Source: Prostheceraeus crozeri (taxonomy: Eukaryota; Platyhelminthes; Polycladida; Euryleptidae). From it: DNA of 64,000 nucleotides. The stretch is taken from NCBI GenBank assembly GCA_907163375.1, contig CAJQUW010003396.1, forward strand, positions 62,001-126,000, read 5' to 3'. The position numbers and the translations under genes are program-made. Below the pieces are notes generated by a model. The model saw only the letters and a program-made list of their open reading frames with translations, searched no databases and was not told the origin of the DNA. Shown piece by piece: positions 1-11,600 of this stretch (the stretch's first letter is position 1; each line of letters starts with the position of its first letter).

Positions 1-2807
1 TCAAACACCCCAAACATAATCTAACTATGATTGCGTGCCTGATCCTGTACAAAGCAGTGTATGAGTTTCATATTCCTGTTTAATGCTCTATACGACATAA
101 AATTAAAAGTCATAAAAGGAATTTCTTGTGCGATAGTGTGATCTCATTTTTTTTCATTTGAAATCTCTTGGGGTGTCTAAAACACCCCAAACATAATCCA
201 ACCGTTAATATGACAAAATATGTTGTATAACACAGTTCACGTCTCATTCCATTAACTGTTAGCGAAAAATTTACTTTTATTCATTTACGGATAATTTTCA
301 CTTACTCTGCAGGTAATTAGTAGTTAATCTGCACGTTTATTTGTTGGACCTACTCGTATTACAAAATTTTGAATCAAATTTAGATGGATTCTCTGCAATT
401 TGTTAACGGCTTCTTATATTTTGTTACTCCAGATTTGGCACCAGTTTTGAAATACAAATGATTTCTATGAAAAATCAATTCTATATTATGAAATAAATAT
501 CGACTTTATAAAAAGTGTACATACTGTGTATGAGACTATCAAAGTATTGGAATATCATTTTAAATTACGGATACTTTGATAACTAGGCCAACGTATGTTA
601 CCTACGGCCTTTTGCAGAACTCAGAGTTAAGCTAACTGGCAATAAAATAACTCGCAAAACACTTTCCCTTACAATCTTGATGCCTTCAAGAGGCGTGCGA
701 ATGGTGACAACTTAATCAGATTAGAAGATCTGTTATTATATTTTTGTTTATTTGAAATCATACGATTTATTATTTTTTTCATGGATAACCCCTAGCTTAG
801 GTCATGGCTTGTAGCTGTGCTAGGGATAAAAATTCTGTGAAAAATAATGTTTGAATAACTTGTTTCCTTGTTTCAGATCACTTCGAAATTCGACGTTGAA
901 TGGTCGATGACCAATGGAGAACTTGTGTGACAGTTCATCGATTCCCGCTATTTATTTCTCTTTTCCGATTCTGGTTATCCCACAATTTTCCGATTTGGCG
1001 AGATCGTTTCTTGCAGTGATGTAGTTAGTAGGCGTATTTCCTATCCTGTTGGTATTTATTTAAATCAAGAACTTATTTTGTTACGTAATTGAAGCATTTT
1101 CAGATGAACTGCGTGATAAGAATTTATCCGTGGAATGACCGTTCTACGAAACAAGTATTTTCTTTTGCTTGTGTGGTGCAATTTGAAAGTACACTATGAT
1201 ATTGAGTGAAAATTCCCACACCCCCTCCTTCGTTTGTATTATTTTTACCTGAAAGTAAGCTTCTGTGCTTGTTTCAGATGATTTATTATGTTTGTGGAAT
1301 TGTCAATCAAGTATTAAGACAAATTCGATCAAGAAAGGGTTTTGTGTTAGTGAACAACACCGAAGGACTGCTCATTATTTCCCAATGGCGATTTTGAGAG
1401 TTTGAATGTTTTCTAATTCCTGTGAAATATCTTCAATATTATTGACTTAATCTTTGTCTTAAGCTTCCTGTTTTTTGAACAGTCAGAGCTACCAATTCTA
1501 TCGAAATCGTTTTACTGATATGTTGTAGAATGTTGTAAAAAAATGTTGAACTGAAATTAGTTGTTTTCAAACTTCAGCGTAAAAATGAACACAGTATGGG
1601 TATTTCCTAAACGTGTGCTAGCTAGATTTACTTAGAAATACCTAGTAATTCTCAAAAAGGTGATCTAAACCTCTTTGAACAAATTGGTACACTGCTTAAT
1701 TGTAACCAATTTCACAAGACTGACGCTTCATAATATCAGAGTCACCAATAAATTGAAAGGTTTCTCTCGACTCTAATTGCAGTCAGGATACCGGGTTCGT
1801 GTGAAGGAGAACGACTGGGTTACCGCAAAAGATGAAAAATTCTGGAAATTTTGCGAACATAATTGATCAGTCGTTGAGAGATCATCTGTAAAAGCAACCG
1901 GCAATAGTAATAATGACAATAGTAATCTAACTACGAAGGACTGGCGGCGTCTGTCTTCTCACGCTCGGTGGCAACGCAAATAGCCGCTTTAGAGGCATGA
2001 TATCAAGCAAGTTAATTATTATAAGAATCAGAAATACGAAATACATGTTTTGAATTGTCTATAGGTAGGCCTATTATCGATCGCTTAAAAGGTAGCCTAC
2101 GTAGGCTCTACTTAGAGCCGATTAAAAATTTGCAAAATCACAAATAATTTAGATTTGTTGGTTATTTGAAGTAAAGGTTCCTGGTTGATATAAATCAGTG
2201 CATTGTCGATGCGAGTGCTAATATAGGCCTATTAGCACCAAATATGATGAACTTGTCTGATCATAGGTCTATCTGAAAAAAGCTATAATCATTGCCATTA
2301 CCGAAAAAATGTCTGAAAGCTGTCACTGAAGGTCACAAAAAAGGAGGAAGACATCTGCTGATTGAATTACGCAGATTCAGTATAGGGACTCATGTCGAAA
2401 GCTGAGTTTGCTACACCGTCGGCCTAGAATGCCAGAGGTCAGTGGTTCAAGCCCATCAAAACGCGCAGCTTTTTCCGTCTGAATTTTCAAATTTAATCGG
2501 GATTTTTCTCTCAGTGCCGAGGTGTCCTATCCTAAATGGTTTAGAACTAAGTGAATAGTAGGCCCTACTCGCTAAAAGTTCTTTTCACAGATTGCTCGGT
2601 TGACCTTCAAAATTAATGTGGATTTCTTCTCGTAGCCTGTGTTTCAGTCCAACAGAAACTGACTGATATGATGAATTTCTGGCACATGCATGCAGAAATG
2701 CGAGTGGAAAATTTGCAAGCAGGTGAGTTGGCATATCCTCCTCAAATGCATGTCGCACACAATACCTTCAATTGCAATCATCGACCTCAGAGGCAACGTG
2801 TCCGAAG
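1..2807. other. 3' flanking region of the espin-like gene, no gene seen
   Basis: AT-rich sequence with no supported coding region. A direct repeat with core CACCCCAAACATAATC occurs at 6-21 and again at about 181-196. Positions about 2400-2480 contain a tRNA-like B-box (GGTTCAAGCCC), listed separately. The palindrome TAGGCCTA occurs at 2066 and 2224. Confidence 0.6.
2405..2480 (+). repeat. possible degenerate tRNA-derived SINE head
   Basis: The stretch has a B-box-like GTGGTTCAAGCCC and an upstream GTCGGCCTAGAATGCCAGAG that looks like a decayed tRNA body. No cloverleaf with a paired acceptor stem can be drawn and no second copy was seen here. It may be chance. Confidence 0.3.
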
Positions 2808-5062
2808 CAGGGTTCCCACTCCTGCGCAAATTTTTAGGAAATTCCAATTTTCTGCGCAAATTTGACAATTTTGTTGTAAAAATGTTAAATTAATAATCAT
2901 ATCGACATGGTATCCATGAAATTGATACCGTTGAAAATAAATTTTTCTTTTCATGCTAATTATATGGATGTGAATGGGACGAATTCATCGAATCCGACAG
3001 CATCGTATCGTGGACCCAATTTTCGGTGAAGGCGACAAGCAAGTCAACACGGTCTCAAACGACGATCAGTTGCACTGCTTCACCGTTGCCTGAATAATTC
3101 ATCATCTATTGGACTATATAGTGGACAATGCTGATGCTTTATTCAATTCTGTGTTAATTCCCTTGGTGAAGAAATTAATTTTTCACTTGAAGAAAACGCA
3201 GAGATGTTGAACGAATTTGCCTTCGTTGATCCAAAAAATGAAACGATCGAAAATGTTGAGCAAAAAGTTCTAAACGTCGCCAATCGATTTCCTACCATCG
3301 TTGAACCAAATGAAAAAGATAGTCTGATAACGGAAAGTCGACGGTTTCATTTAGATTGCGTCGTGAGAGACAAGTTATTCAAAGATGACAGCGATATTTG
3401 CAAATTTTGGCAGAATGTACGTGCGACAGAGAGCTATGAAAATCTGTCAAAGTTGGCATTGGCTACTTTGTCTCTTCCCCATGGAAATGCTGACAGTGAA
3501 CGGATTTTGAAGTATGTGTCGCACAACTTGAATGAACGCAGTGCTATGAAGTCACTTACTTTGAATGGTCTTTTGGTGACGAAATGTGGACACATGTCGA
3601 ACGGATGGACAACTGTTTCCTTCTCTGACTCGTTGACGGCGCTATGTCTATCAGCGTGATCAAGATATCAAGAGAGGCTGAAACGACAGAAAGAGGAAGA
3701 AGAATTGAAGGAAATGGAAGATAAAAAACGAGCTGATGCTGCAAGAAAGACTGATGACAAAGCTGCACTGGAAGACATAAAAGATTTGAAAGAGCAAGCA
3801 TGCGACCAACAATCGAGAGCCGAAACTAAGAGAAAGCAAGCAATGGCATTGCTTGCCAGTGCAGAGAAGGAGGAAGCAGCTGCAAGAAAAATGATGGACA
3901 AAGTATTCTAAAAGCGACCACAGGTTGACGCTGATTATTCACAGCCTTCGAAATATCATAAGAGAAGTGTGCAGTTCTTGCTTCTTTCATCATACTTCAT
4001 ATTACTGTTTCACGATTTTTATATTTTGTCTATACTTTTCTATGACACCGATTTGGTTGTTTTACAGGTTCTTTTCTTATACTATTACATAATATTCGTT
4101 TTTTAAAGAATTTCTTCACGGTTCAAAACATAATATCGACTGATCATTCCGAATAAATCAAAATGCCTATATTGAGTTTTAGTAATCATGCAAAACAAAC
4201 GTCATAATTATGCTATGTTTACTTAAGTTTGAAATATAAGCTTCTAACCATCAACTGTCTCGAACGTTTTTATTTCCAATTTCCAAAACAAATTCATTTT
4301 AATTTCATCCTCGATATCATCATTAATGGATAACATTTCTGTCTTTATCGACAAAAACTTATTAATTGTATGACAAATATTATATCGACATCTATTATGT
4401 TAGACGGTACCTAAATATAATTCCACGATAGGAAACTTGGCCCGTGAAACGCCTTTAAAAAACTGCATAATAGCGACTACTTCCGACTGGTATACTACCA
4501 TGCACTCTTTGTACATTCATTTTAGAGTTGTTTTTTGTTTACAATGCCAAAAATTGTTTCATATATTTCGCTGTTTCGTAAGATTTTACGTTTAGATCTG
4601 CCCATATTGTATCGAGATTTCAAATAAATAATTGTTTGAATGCCATAGTATAAAGATATCATACGCATGACTTTTCCTTTGTTTATGATAGTTTTTTAAA
4701 AAAACTATTGCTGGATACATCACTTGTAGCTAGTAAGTATCGATAAATTACCTGCTTGACTAGGCCCTACAATTAATTACATACATTATTACAAGTAGGG
4801 CCTTATGCCTAAATTACATCTGTCCTACTTAACTCTTAGATAACTATCACATGATATAATAAAATATTGATTGACAATCATTTAGCAGTTCATTAGCTCA
4901 AACTTTGGTCAACATTGATATTTTAGAAATGCAATAAGATAATAACTTGAAGCAATTAAATAAATCACAAACACGAAGGGGGTCTAGGCACAAGAATTTC
5001 GAATTTTATTTCTGAAATCAAAAGCTGCGCAAATTTTCATAAATTATAGAGTGGGAGCCCTG
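2808..5062 (+). mobile_element. decayed hAT DNA transposon with 8-bp target duplication
   Basis: The ends are inverted repeats, CAGGGTTCCCACTC at 2808 and its near-complement AGTGGGAGCCCTG ending at 5062, followed inward by GCGCAAATTTT on both sides. Flanking 8-bp sequences are GTCCGAAG (2800-2807) and GTTCGAAG (5063-5070), a 7/8 match as expected for a hAT target duplication. Inside is a piece of hAT transposase (3204-3911). The element lies 463 bp downstream of the espin-like stop codon. Confidence 0.85.
3204..3911 (+). pseudogene. hAT transposase C-terminal remnant (dimerisation domain plus coiled coil)
   Basis: The frame encodes LSKLALATLSLPHGNADSER followed by an NLNERSAMKSLTLNGLLVTK region, which matches the hAT C-terminal dimerisation domain (L-P-H-[SG]-N-A-x-x-E-R then R-x-x-L-x-x-x-x-L-x-x-L-L). 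A TGA at 3657-3659 interrupts it; the same frame continues with a Lys/Glu-rich coiled-coil tail (RYQERLKRQKEEEELKEMED onward) to a stop at 3909-3911. The catalytic N-terminal half is not recognisable in 2808-3200, so this is a non-functional remnant. Confidence 0.75.
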
Positions 5063-5524
5063 GTTCGAAGTAGACAAAACTTTTGGAGACTTGCTCAGTG
5101 GAACCACTCGACATCTGACGTTTTTCTGTTCACCAATTAGTCATACGGTCGTTGTCGTGCAACTTTATAAAATTCTAAAACCTTATTCTAAACCTGCTAA
5201 ATCGGATTGCGGCACTCGCACTAGAAACAATTTTGCATAAAACGATGGCTCGTGTAGAGAAAGCGGTGCGCACTGCGCATTTTCTATTTGGATGGAAATC
5301 GCAGTCGAGAGCTGGTCGACAGCCAACAAAAACAACAGGTATTTACACACAGAAGCAATCCAACACAGCCAAACGCGATGAAGAATGGATTAATTTGATA
5401 CGCGCTGGTCGCAGAACGCTTTCTTCAGTGAATCAAGTCAAATCATCTCAGTGTCATATGGAACAAAGGAATTGCAAAAAGGGACAACCGCGACTGATAA
5501 AAACACGGAAACACAGTCTAAGGT
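5063..5524 (-). other. probable 3' UTR of the espin-like gene
   Basis: This is the sequence between the stop codon and the hAT element. No AATAAA or ATTAAA was found on the minus strand in it. The first canonical AATAAA on the minus strand is at 5010-5005, inside the end of the hAT element. Confidence 0.45.
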
Positions 5525-5650
5525 TCAATTTTCCTGTCCATTTCCGTCTGTTGCTTTCTTTTTGAGATACAGTTCCCTCTTCCATGGTGGCATGTTGGCG
5601 AGTTTCTGATTCTCCTCCTCTTGTTTCCGTCGATCTCCCTCTGTCAACGC
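5525..5650 (-). CDS. espn: espin-like gene, last coding exon G (third actin-bundling motif and stop)
   Basis: Acceptor CTCTGTTTCAG above 5650. It encodes 41 residues, with RRKQEEENQKLANMPPWKRE, then LYLKKK and a short polar tail ending in QEN and TGA at 5525-5527. NMPPWKRELYLKKK corresponds to the SMPAWRRDLLRKK-type repeat of vertebrate espin, and the C-terminus falls about eleven residues after it, as expected for the end of the bundling module. The 3' UTR runs into 5524-5063 and perhaps into the hAT element beyond. Confidence 0.87.
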   Translation of the reverse strand, partial: ALTEGDRRKQEEENQKLANMPPWKRELYLKKKATDGNGQEN

Positions 5651-8600
5651 CTGAAACAGAGACGTACATGTCAGAACATATGGAACGCTTCCATAACTAC
5701 ATCACACTAAATTTGAGTAAGAAAGAAATGAATTTACTTATGAAGATTCTGTGATTATTCAGACAATTGTACAAGACACCGTAACAAGTATGCAACATCT
5801 TCACGAGACTCGAAAACCATCGTGTTAGCAAGCGAGAAGATAAACCCGTGTTTAAATGTCAAATAGTCAAAACTGCTGATGATATCAAAGAAGAGATTTC
5901 ATGTGAATTTTGATTACTTTTCATTCCCACATGTTCAAAAATTAACAACTTCAAATTGCTCGGGTTGACAATTTCCTCTAACCTGAAGTAGGATCAACAT
6001 TCATTGTAAGATTGAAAAAGTGAAACTCTCGCTTGTATGCTCTCCGGGTCCTCAGTCCAATTGTATCCTTGTCAGTTTTAGAGACAACTTGTAAGAGCAT
6101 CATACTTCCGCTTCTTGACTATGCTTCACCCGTTTTGGTGTACTTGCCATCTCATCTTCAGGATTGTCTTCGACATTTTTCTAATATGTGTCATCGCATC
6201 GTTATGGACGATATTGCAACTGTCATGTTTTTGAGGACATCAACAGCCGTCGCATAAGACTCGCGTGTAATCTTTTCTGATCCGCAGACGGTTTGGCTAA
6301 TCATCCTCTACATGTGCTCATCCCACGTCGTCTAAGAAGGAGTGATCAGTACTATGCAGAAATGGCAATGACTTCTCGAAGACAATTTCAGATGTTCGCA
6401 TCAACATATCTAAACAGTATTCTTTAAAGTATGTTTTACGTCAGAATTTAAATTTTCAGATCCAGTGCACCCTGTGACCATGAGTAGCAGTACAGGGATT
6501 CAACGCGGATCATAGAAACTCCCTGAAGCAGAGTTGGGCGTGATATCATTTCGCTCGAATAGACATGTCATTATTCGAGCAAATTTCAAAATTTGAAATT
6601 TTATCGAGATATTCGTGTATTCGTTCTATGTTGCTGAAGACAAAAAATGCACAGATATCGACAAAATGCACACAACAAATATCGATACAACAGAATTTCT
6701 AGTTCAAATTATTATGGGGCAGTGCCCAGTGGTCTGCTTGCGAATGTTTGATTGCCCTAATTTAGAAGGCATGTGTCTCCTATTAGTTTGAAAGTCTATT
6801 TGATTTTGATTGTAGCCAAGATGTCCTCTTATAGAGTGTAAGTTGTGTGTTTTGTGATGTTCTGGAGAAATATAATTGAGTAGTGGTCTGAGACTTTCCT
6901 ACGTTTTCAGATAGGATTGGCTAATTTAGCAGCGACTACACACACGCCTTTAGCACCATGATAATCTTTGAATTGCAGAAGTGAAATTAATTTGCTCCCA
7001 CTAAAAGTAGAAATAAAATACCAACCACAAACTACTTACCTCTTCTTCTTTCTTTTTGATTTCTTTTTTCATGATGAGATCTCGTCGCCATTCTGGAATG
7101 TTCTCCCACTTCTTCTTTTCCGCGTCATCAATCTCCTTCTGTTTCTGTAGAAGAAAAAGTAGACGCACTGCTTAGAAGTGCGCAGATTTGAACAGATAAC
7201 AGAAACACTATTCCGTAAATTTCTGTCAAACTTTGTGGTGGGCATATGTTTCCGAAATATACTTAACTCTATATTAGGGCCCTCCGAGTACTCGACTCGA
7301 CATTTTGTTGTGCCGTTCGAGTACTCGAACGACGATGAGTATTCCAATCGAGTTGGCGAACATGTGCAAAAATACATCGTGTTTGCATAGCTTTCTTATT
7401 TCGATTACATTGAATTTCTCTTTAATGACTTGCTACTTTAGAATTGAAAATGTTTTGCAAGTACATACGATTTTTGTTTCAAGCGTTATTTTCTATTTTG
7501 ACTCAATACACTACTAACAAAAATTGCACTCATAAACTTAGGTAAACAGGTTTCTCATAAAGACAAGTGAGGATGATATAATGGTCAGTAAACTACAACT
7601 CGGGCAAAATCACATTAATCAGCTGCAACTGATAGGTAGAATGATGATGTGCTGTTCTCTAAAGTGATAAATAACTACACAAGCTTTTTAATTTTAATTG
7701 CAATAGACTGAATAAAGTGCTACAGTATTAGATAAATGCACAAAGCAATACTGTACAACTTGAATGAAAACTGCGAACTCCGTTAATTTCTATAGAATTA
7801 GTAGGGCCTGCTCTGACATTTAACACCGACCAGTAGACATAGCACTTCATAATAATGTGAAAAAATGTAGGTTTCAATTAACTCGCTGATCTAGTTAAGA
7901 TGAAATTGATCTTTTGTCAATTTCCTAATAGTAACTGAGCGATGTCCTCTGTCACCGGGTGCGGTATTCAGAATGCGTGTCCCGCCTACGGGGTACCTGA
8001 GTACCCCAGGCATGTTTGACCATGTGGCAACATTACTTAAACTAAGTATTTTTACTTTTCCTCTCGTGACTTTTACTAATATTTTCAGCTCTTCGATTTG
8101 CTATTCGCCCGATTTTATTATAATTCATGCTTTAGGAGATATTAGTTGATGCTAGTTAGACCCGCAATTGGGGTACCCCGGTATAAATGCAAGGGATATA
8201 TGCTCAAAAGGAAATGAATTACTTCAGCTAATATGGTATGGCCATATTATATGCTTATCTTAAGTTACACAGCAATTTATCTAATAGTCATGACTCAGAC
8301 ATTATAGCCTATGAGTTTTGCATGTAAGCCTACTTGTGTACTAACATGCAAATTGCAAATGTTCTATCTATAGCTGAATAACTATAACATTGTATATACA
8401 TGTATGAAGCTGTTTGCTTTCTACGTTCTATGCTAAAATTTATACTCGCATCACGTCACACAAGGGAAAACGAGTACTCGATTGTAATTGGCAGCTTCGG
8501 TCGTATATACGTGTATTTCAACAATCTCCTAAGCGATCTTCTCTATACTAACCGCTTACAGCTGCAATCCTGTTCACGGCAAAGTTCTCATGGCTCGTCT

Positions 8601-11600
8601 GTCGAAGACAATAGCTATTCGGCAGCTACGTGAATTACTCGATTCTGTGTGAAAGTGATACAGGTAGTGATCCCAGCGGAAAATAGAATTAGATGATGTA
8701 GCGCAGGTAGACCTTCTAACTTCTCATCAATTATCCGAATAATCATTACATGACGACTCTCTACACGGAGAAATTGAAGTCGATGAAGTTTTGGGGATAG
8801 CTACACAGGACTGGGTCTACCACAGCGACGACAGCTCGAGTGATTCGGAAACATTGGATAACATCGATAGTAATCATACTTTGACTTCCCGAGATGGTAC
8901 TTTGTGGCCTACACTACACGAGTCATCTGGAAGACGTCCTACCAGAAATATAGTAACTGGAATCTCTGAATGAGAAATTGTCTGTTTTTATAATGCCACA
9001 AAATAGGGAAACGTTATCCGCGGCTGCAGTTCAAAGCGGAAGCACAATCGCGCTGGCCATGTCATATTTTTCACAATTATTGATTATGTAGCTTATGTTA
9101 GCTATAATTTGCATACGGAACGCAATGATGTGAATGAAAGTCATTATAATTTTCGAAACGAATTGGCATATGAGCTGGCAATGCCTCTTGTGCAGAGGCG
9201 GTCAAGTCTTATTCCATTACGATCCTCTGTAAAAGAAGCGATGCTGATGGTTGGTGTTTCCCCTCGAGCAGAATGTCGACATGTGCCACAAATTGTCGAG
9301 CTGGACGTTGCCATTACTGTTCAAGAAAATTAGATCGAAAATCAAAAACCAGATGCAAAAAAATGCTCACTGTTCATTTGTCCTGTTCATCAGAATATTT
9401 TGTGTTCCTCGTGTGACTGAATAACGATAAGAGTCTTCTCAATTACTTGCAGTGTGATCAAGATTTCTAGGTTGATGTACATTTTAAGGTGCGCTTCATG
9501 ACTAAATAGCGCCCAATTTTCAGTAGCAATTAAACTGTAGTTGTTTTATTTTATCTCGTTTTATGTTATCAAGCTCTAGTATGGGTGTTTTATAGTAAAG
9601 CGAATTAGATTTGTTTATCTTCTGGGGTGAGGTACTGTAGTACCCCCAAGGCGGGTCTAACTAGTAAAAAAGGCGGGTTTAACCGTTAATAATCTTTGTA
9701 TAACTTGCCTACAAGGTAAAATACATGCAATGCTTAAAATATTTCAAATTTGTATAATGTATGTCTAATGTCCACAATTACATATACTTAACAAAGGACA
9801 ACCCACTCACAGTGATGAGCGTCCCCTTATACCTCATTTTTTATTCTCTTCATTGGTTTTATTAGCCTAAGTAGACCTAAACGCATCCTCGCCTGTTATG
9901 AAAATTTTGCCCGACTCGACTCGAGGTTGACAAAAACCCGATTCGCAGGGCCCTACTCTACATTTAAAGATCAAACTGCCTACGGGGACATGGGACACTA
10001 TTCAGATAAAAGTATAAATAAACCCAGAAACAGAGCGGCTTGATCACTCAGAAAACATTCTACAGTCAACCCACGTTTATCGGCCACAATTGGTATAGCC
10101 CCAAATTCAGGCGGATAAGTGAATACCACATAGAGAAATCCTATCTAACCGTTCGTTCTGAGGAAATTCAGGGCAAAAGGCGAACATGGCGGATAAAAAA
10201 GTGGCAAATAAACGCGGATTGACTATTTTTGCTTTCTACAACCTTTTCCATGGTCCGGCAGCCGGAACTGGTTTCTGCAGGGAACCAGGTCCGGCAGCCG
10301 GAACTGGTTTCTGCAGGGAACCAGACCAAAAATGAGACTTTCACTGAATGATGTACATCTTCTGCCTACTACGAATCTGCACGTCTGCCGAGTTCTAGTG
10401 AGTTCCTCTTCTTGTCAGACACGATCAAAGAAAAACACATGTAAATCCAACGCGACGCAGATTGCAGTTTTTTGTTTAAAATGAAATTTTCTATGTTTTC
10501 TATGTGTACAAAGCCCACAGTCACTATTTTTGGCATGGAATGTCTTCAAGTCATTTCCTATGTTGCGCACAAGCTTTTATCATGCATCTAATCGGCGATG
10601 TATGTGAGAATGTGGTTGAATGTGGATAAAGTTGCTCAAAATGCTTGTGCTTGCCGACAAATCTAAATGTGTATTTAGGTGTATTAAATGTGTCTTTGTA
10701 GACAGGGGTGCATGAAAATGAAAGGAAATGACCTGAAGACATTCCATGCCAAAAATAATGACTCTGGACTTAGTACTTTTCACTTATTCAGAAAACTTAT
10801 AAAATTTCATTTTAGCCAAAAACTGCACCTGCGTCCCATTGGATTCCCATTGGCTTAACTTGCGTTGTTCAAAAAAAACATCTGGTTAACCCTGGCTCCA
10901 CAACTTAAACCATGCCCATTGGATTTACATGTGTTTTTCTTTGATCCTGTCGAACAAGAAGAGGAACTCACTAGAACTCGGCAGACGTACCGATTCGTAG
11001 TAGGCATAGAGTGCACATCATTTTGTGAAAGTCTCATTTTCGGCCTCGTTCCCTGCAGAAGCTCGTTCTGGCTGCCGGACTAATGCTGCCTTTTCCAACG
11101 TAGGTACAAAATTCATAATCTTGATGATAGCAACCATCAAGTTACTATTGAAAAATAGTTTCATAAAGGAATTATTCATCATTGCTCCCAAGGCTTTCAT
11201 TACACTGGTGCTTCATTTACCGTATAAATAAATTGGCCATTTATGTAAAATAAACAATGCTTCAATTGAATGGACAGTTCGTTCTATGTCTGAACGATCG
11301 ACACACAAGTTCATATTGAAGTCTGCTGTTCTCACATCTCAGCTTAAGGAACTCGGTCGACATGAGTGTGATTCAGTGAAGAAACTCGTACTGGCGGCTG
11401 GACTGCATGTTGTAGCCATAATTCAGTTATCAGGTTCATGTTGCCTTCATTGTCGTCATTATGATGCTAATTGATTTTCTATTCGTTGATTATTTTGCTT
11501 CTGCGAATAAATTAGTTGGTTGAGAGACCGAAAAATCCTGTGCAAGCACAGTTCATCATTGATTCGTGTGAAGTTTAAACTGATGCACACAAATCAGCTC

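Noticed and set aside
5233-5565. 110-codon plus-strand open frame
   Set aside because: It overlaps exon G and the 3' UTR in antisense and shows no protein motif.
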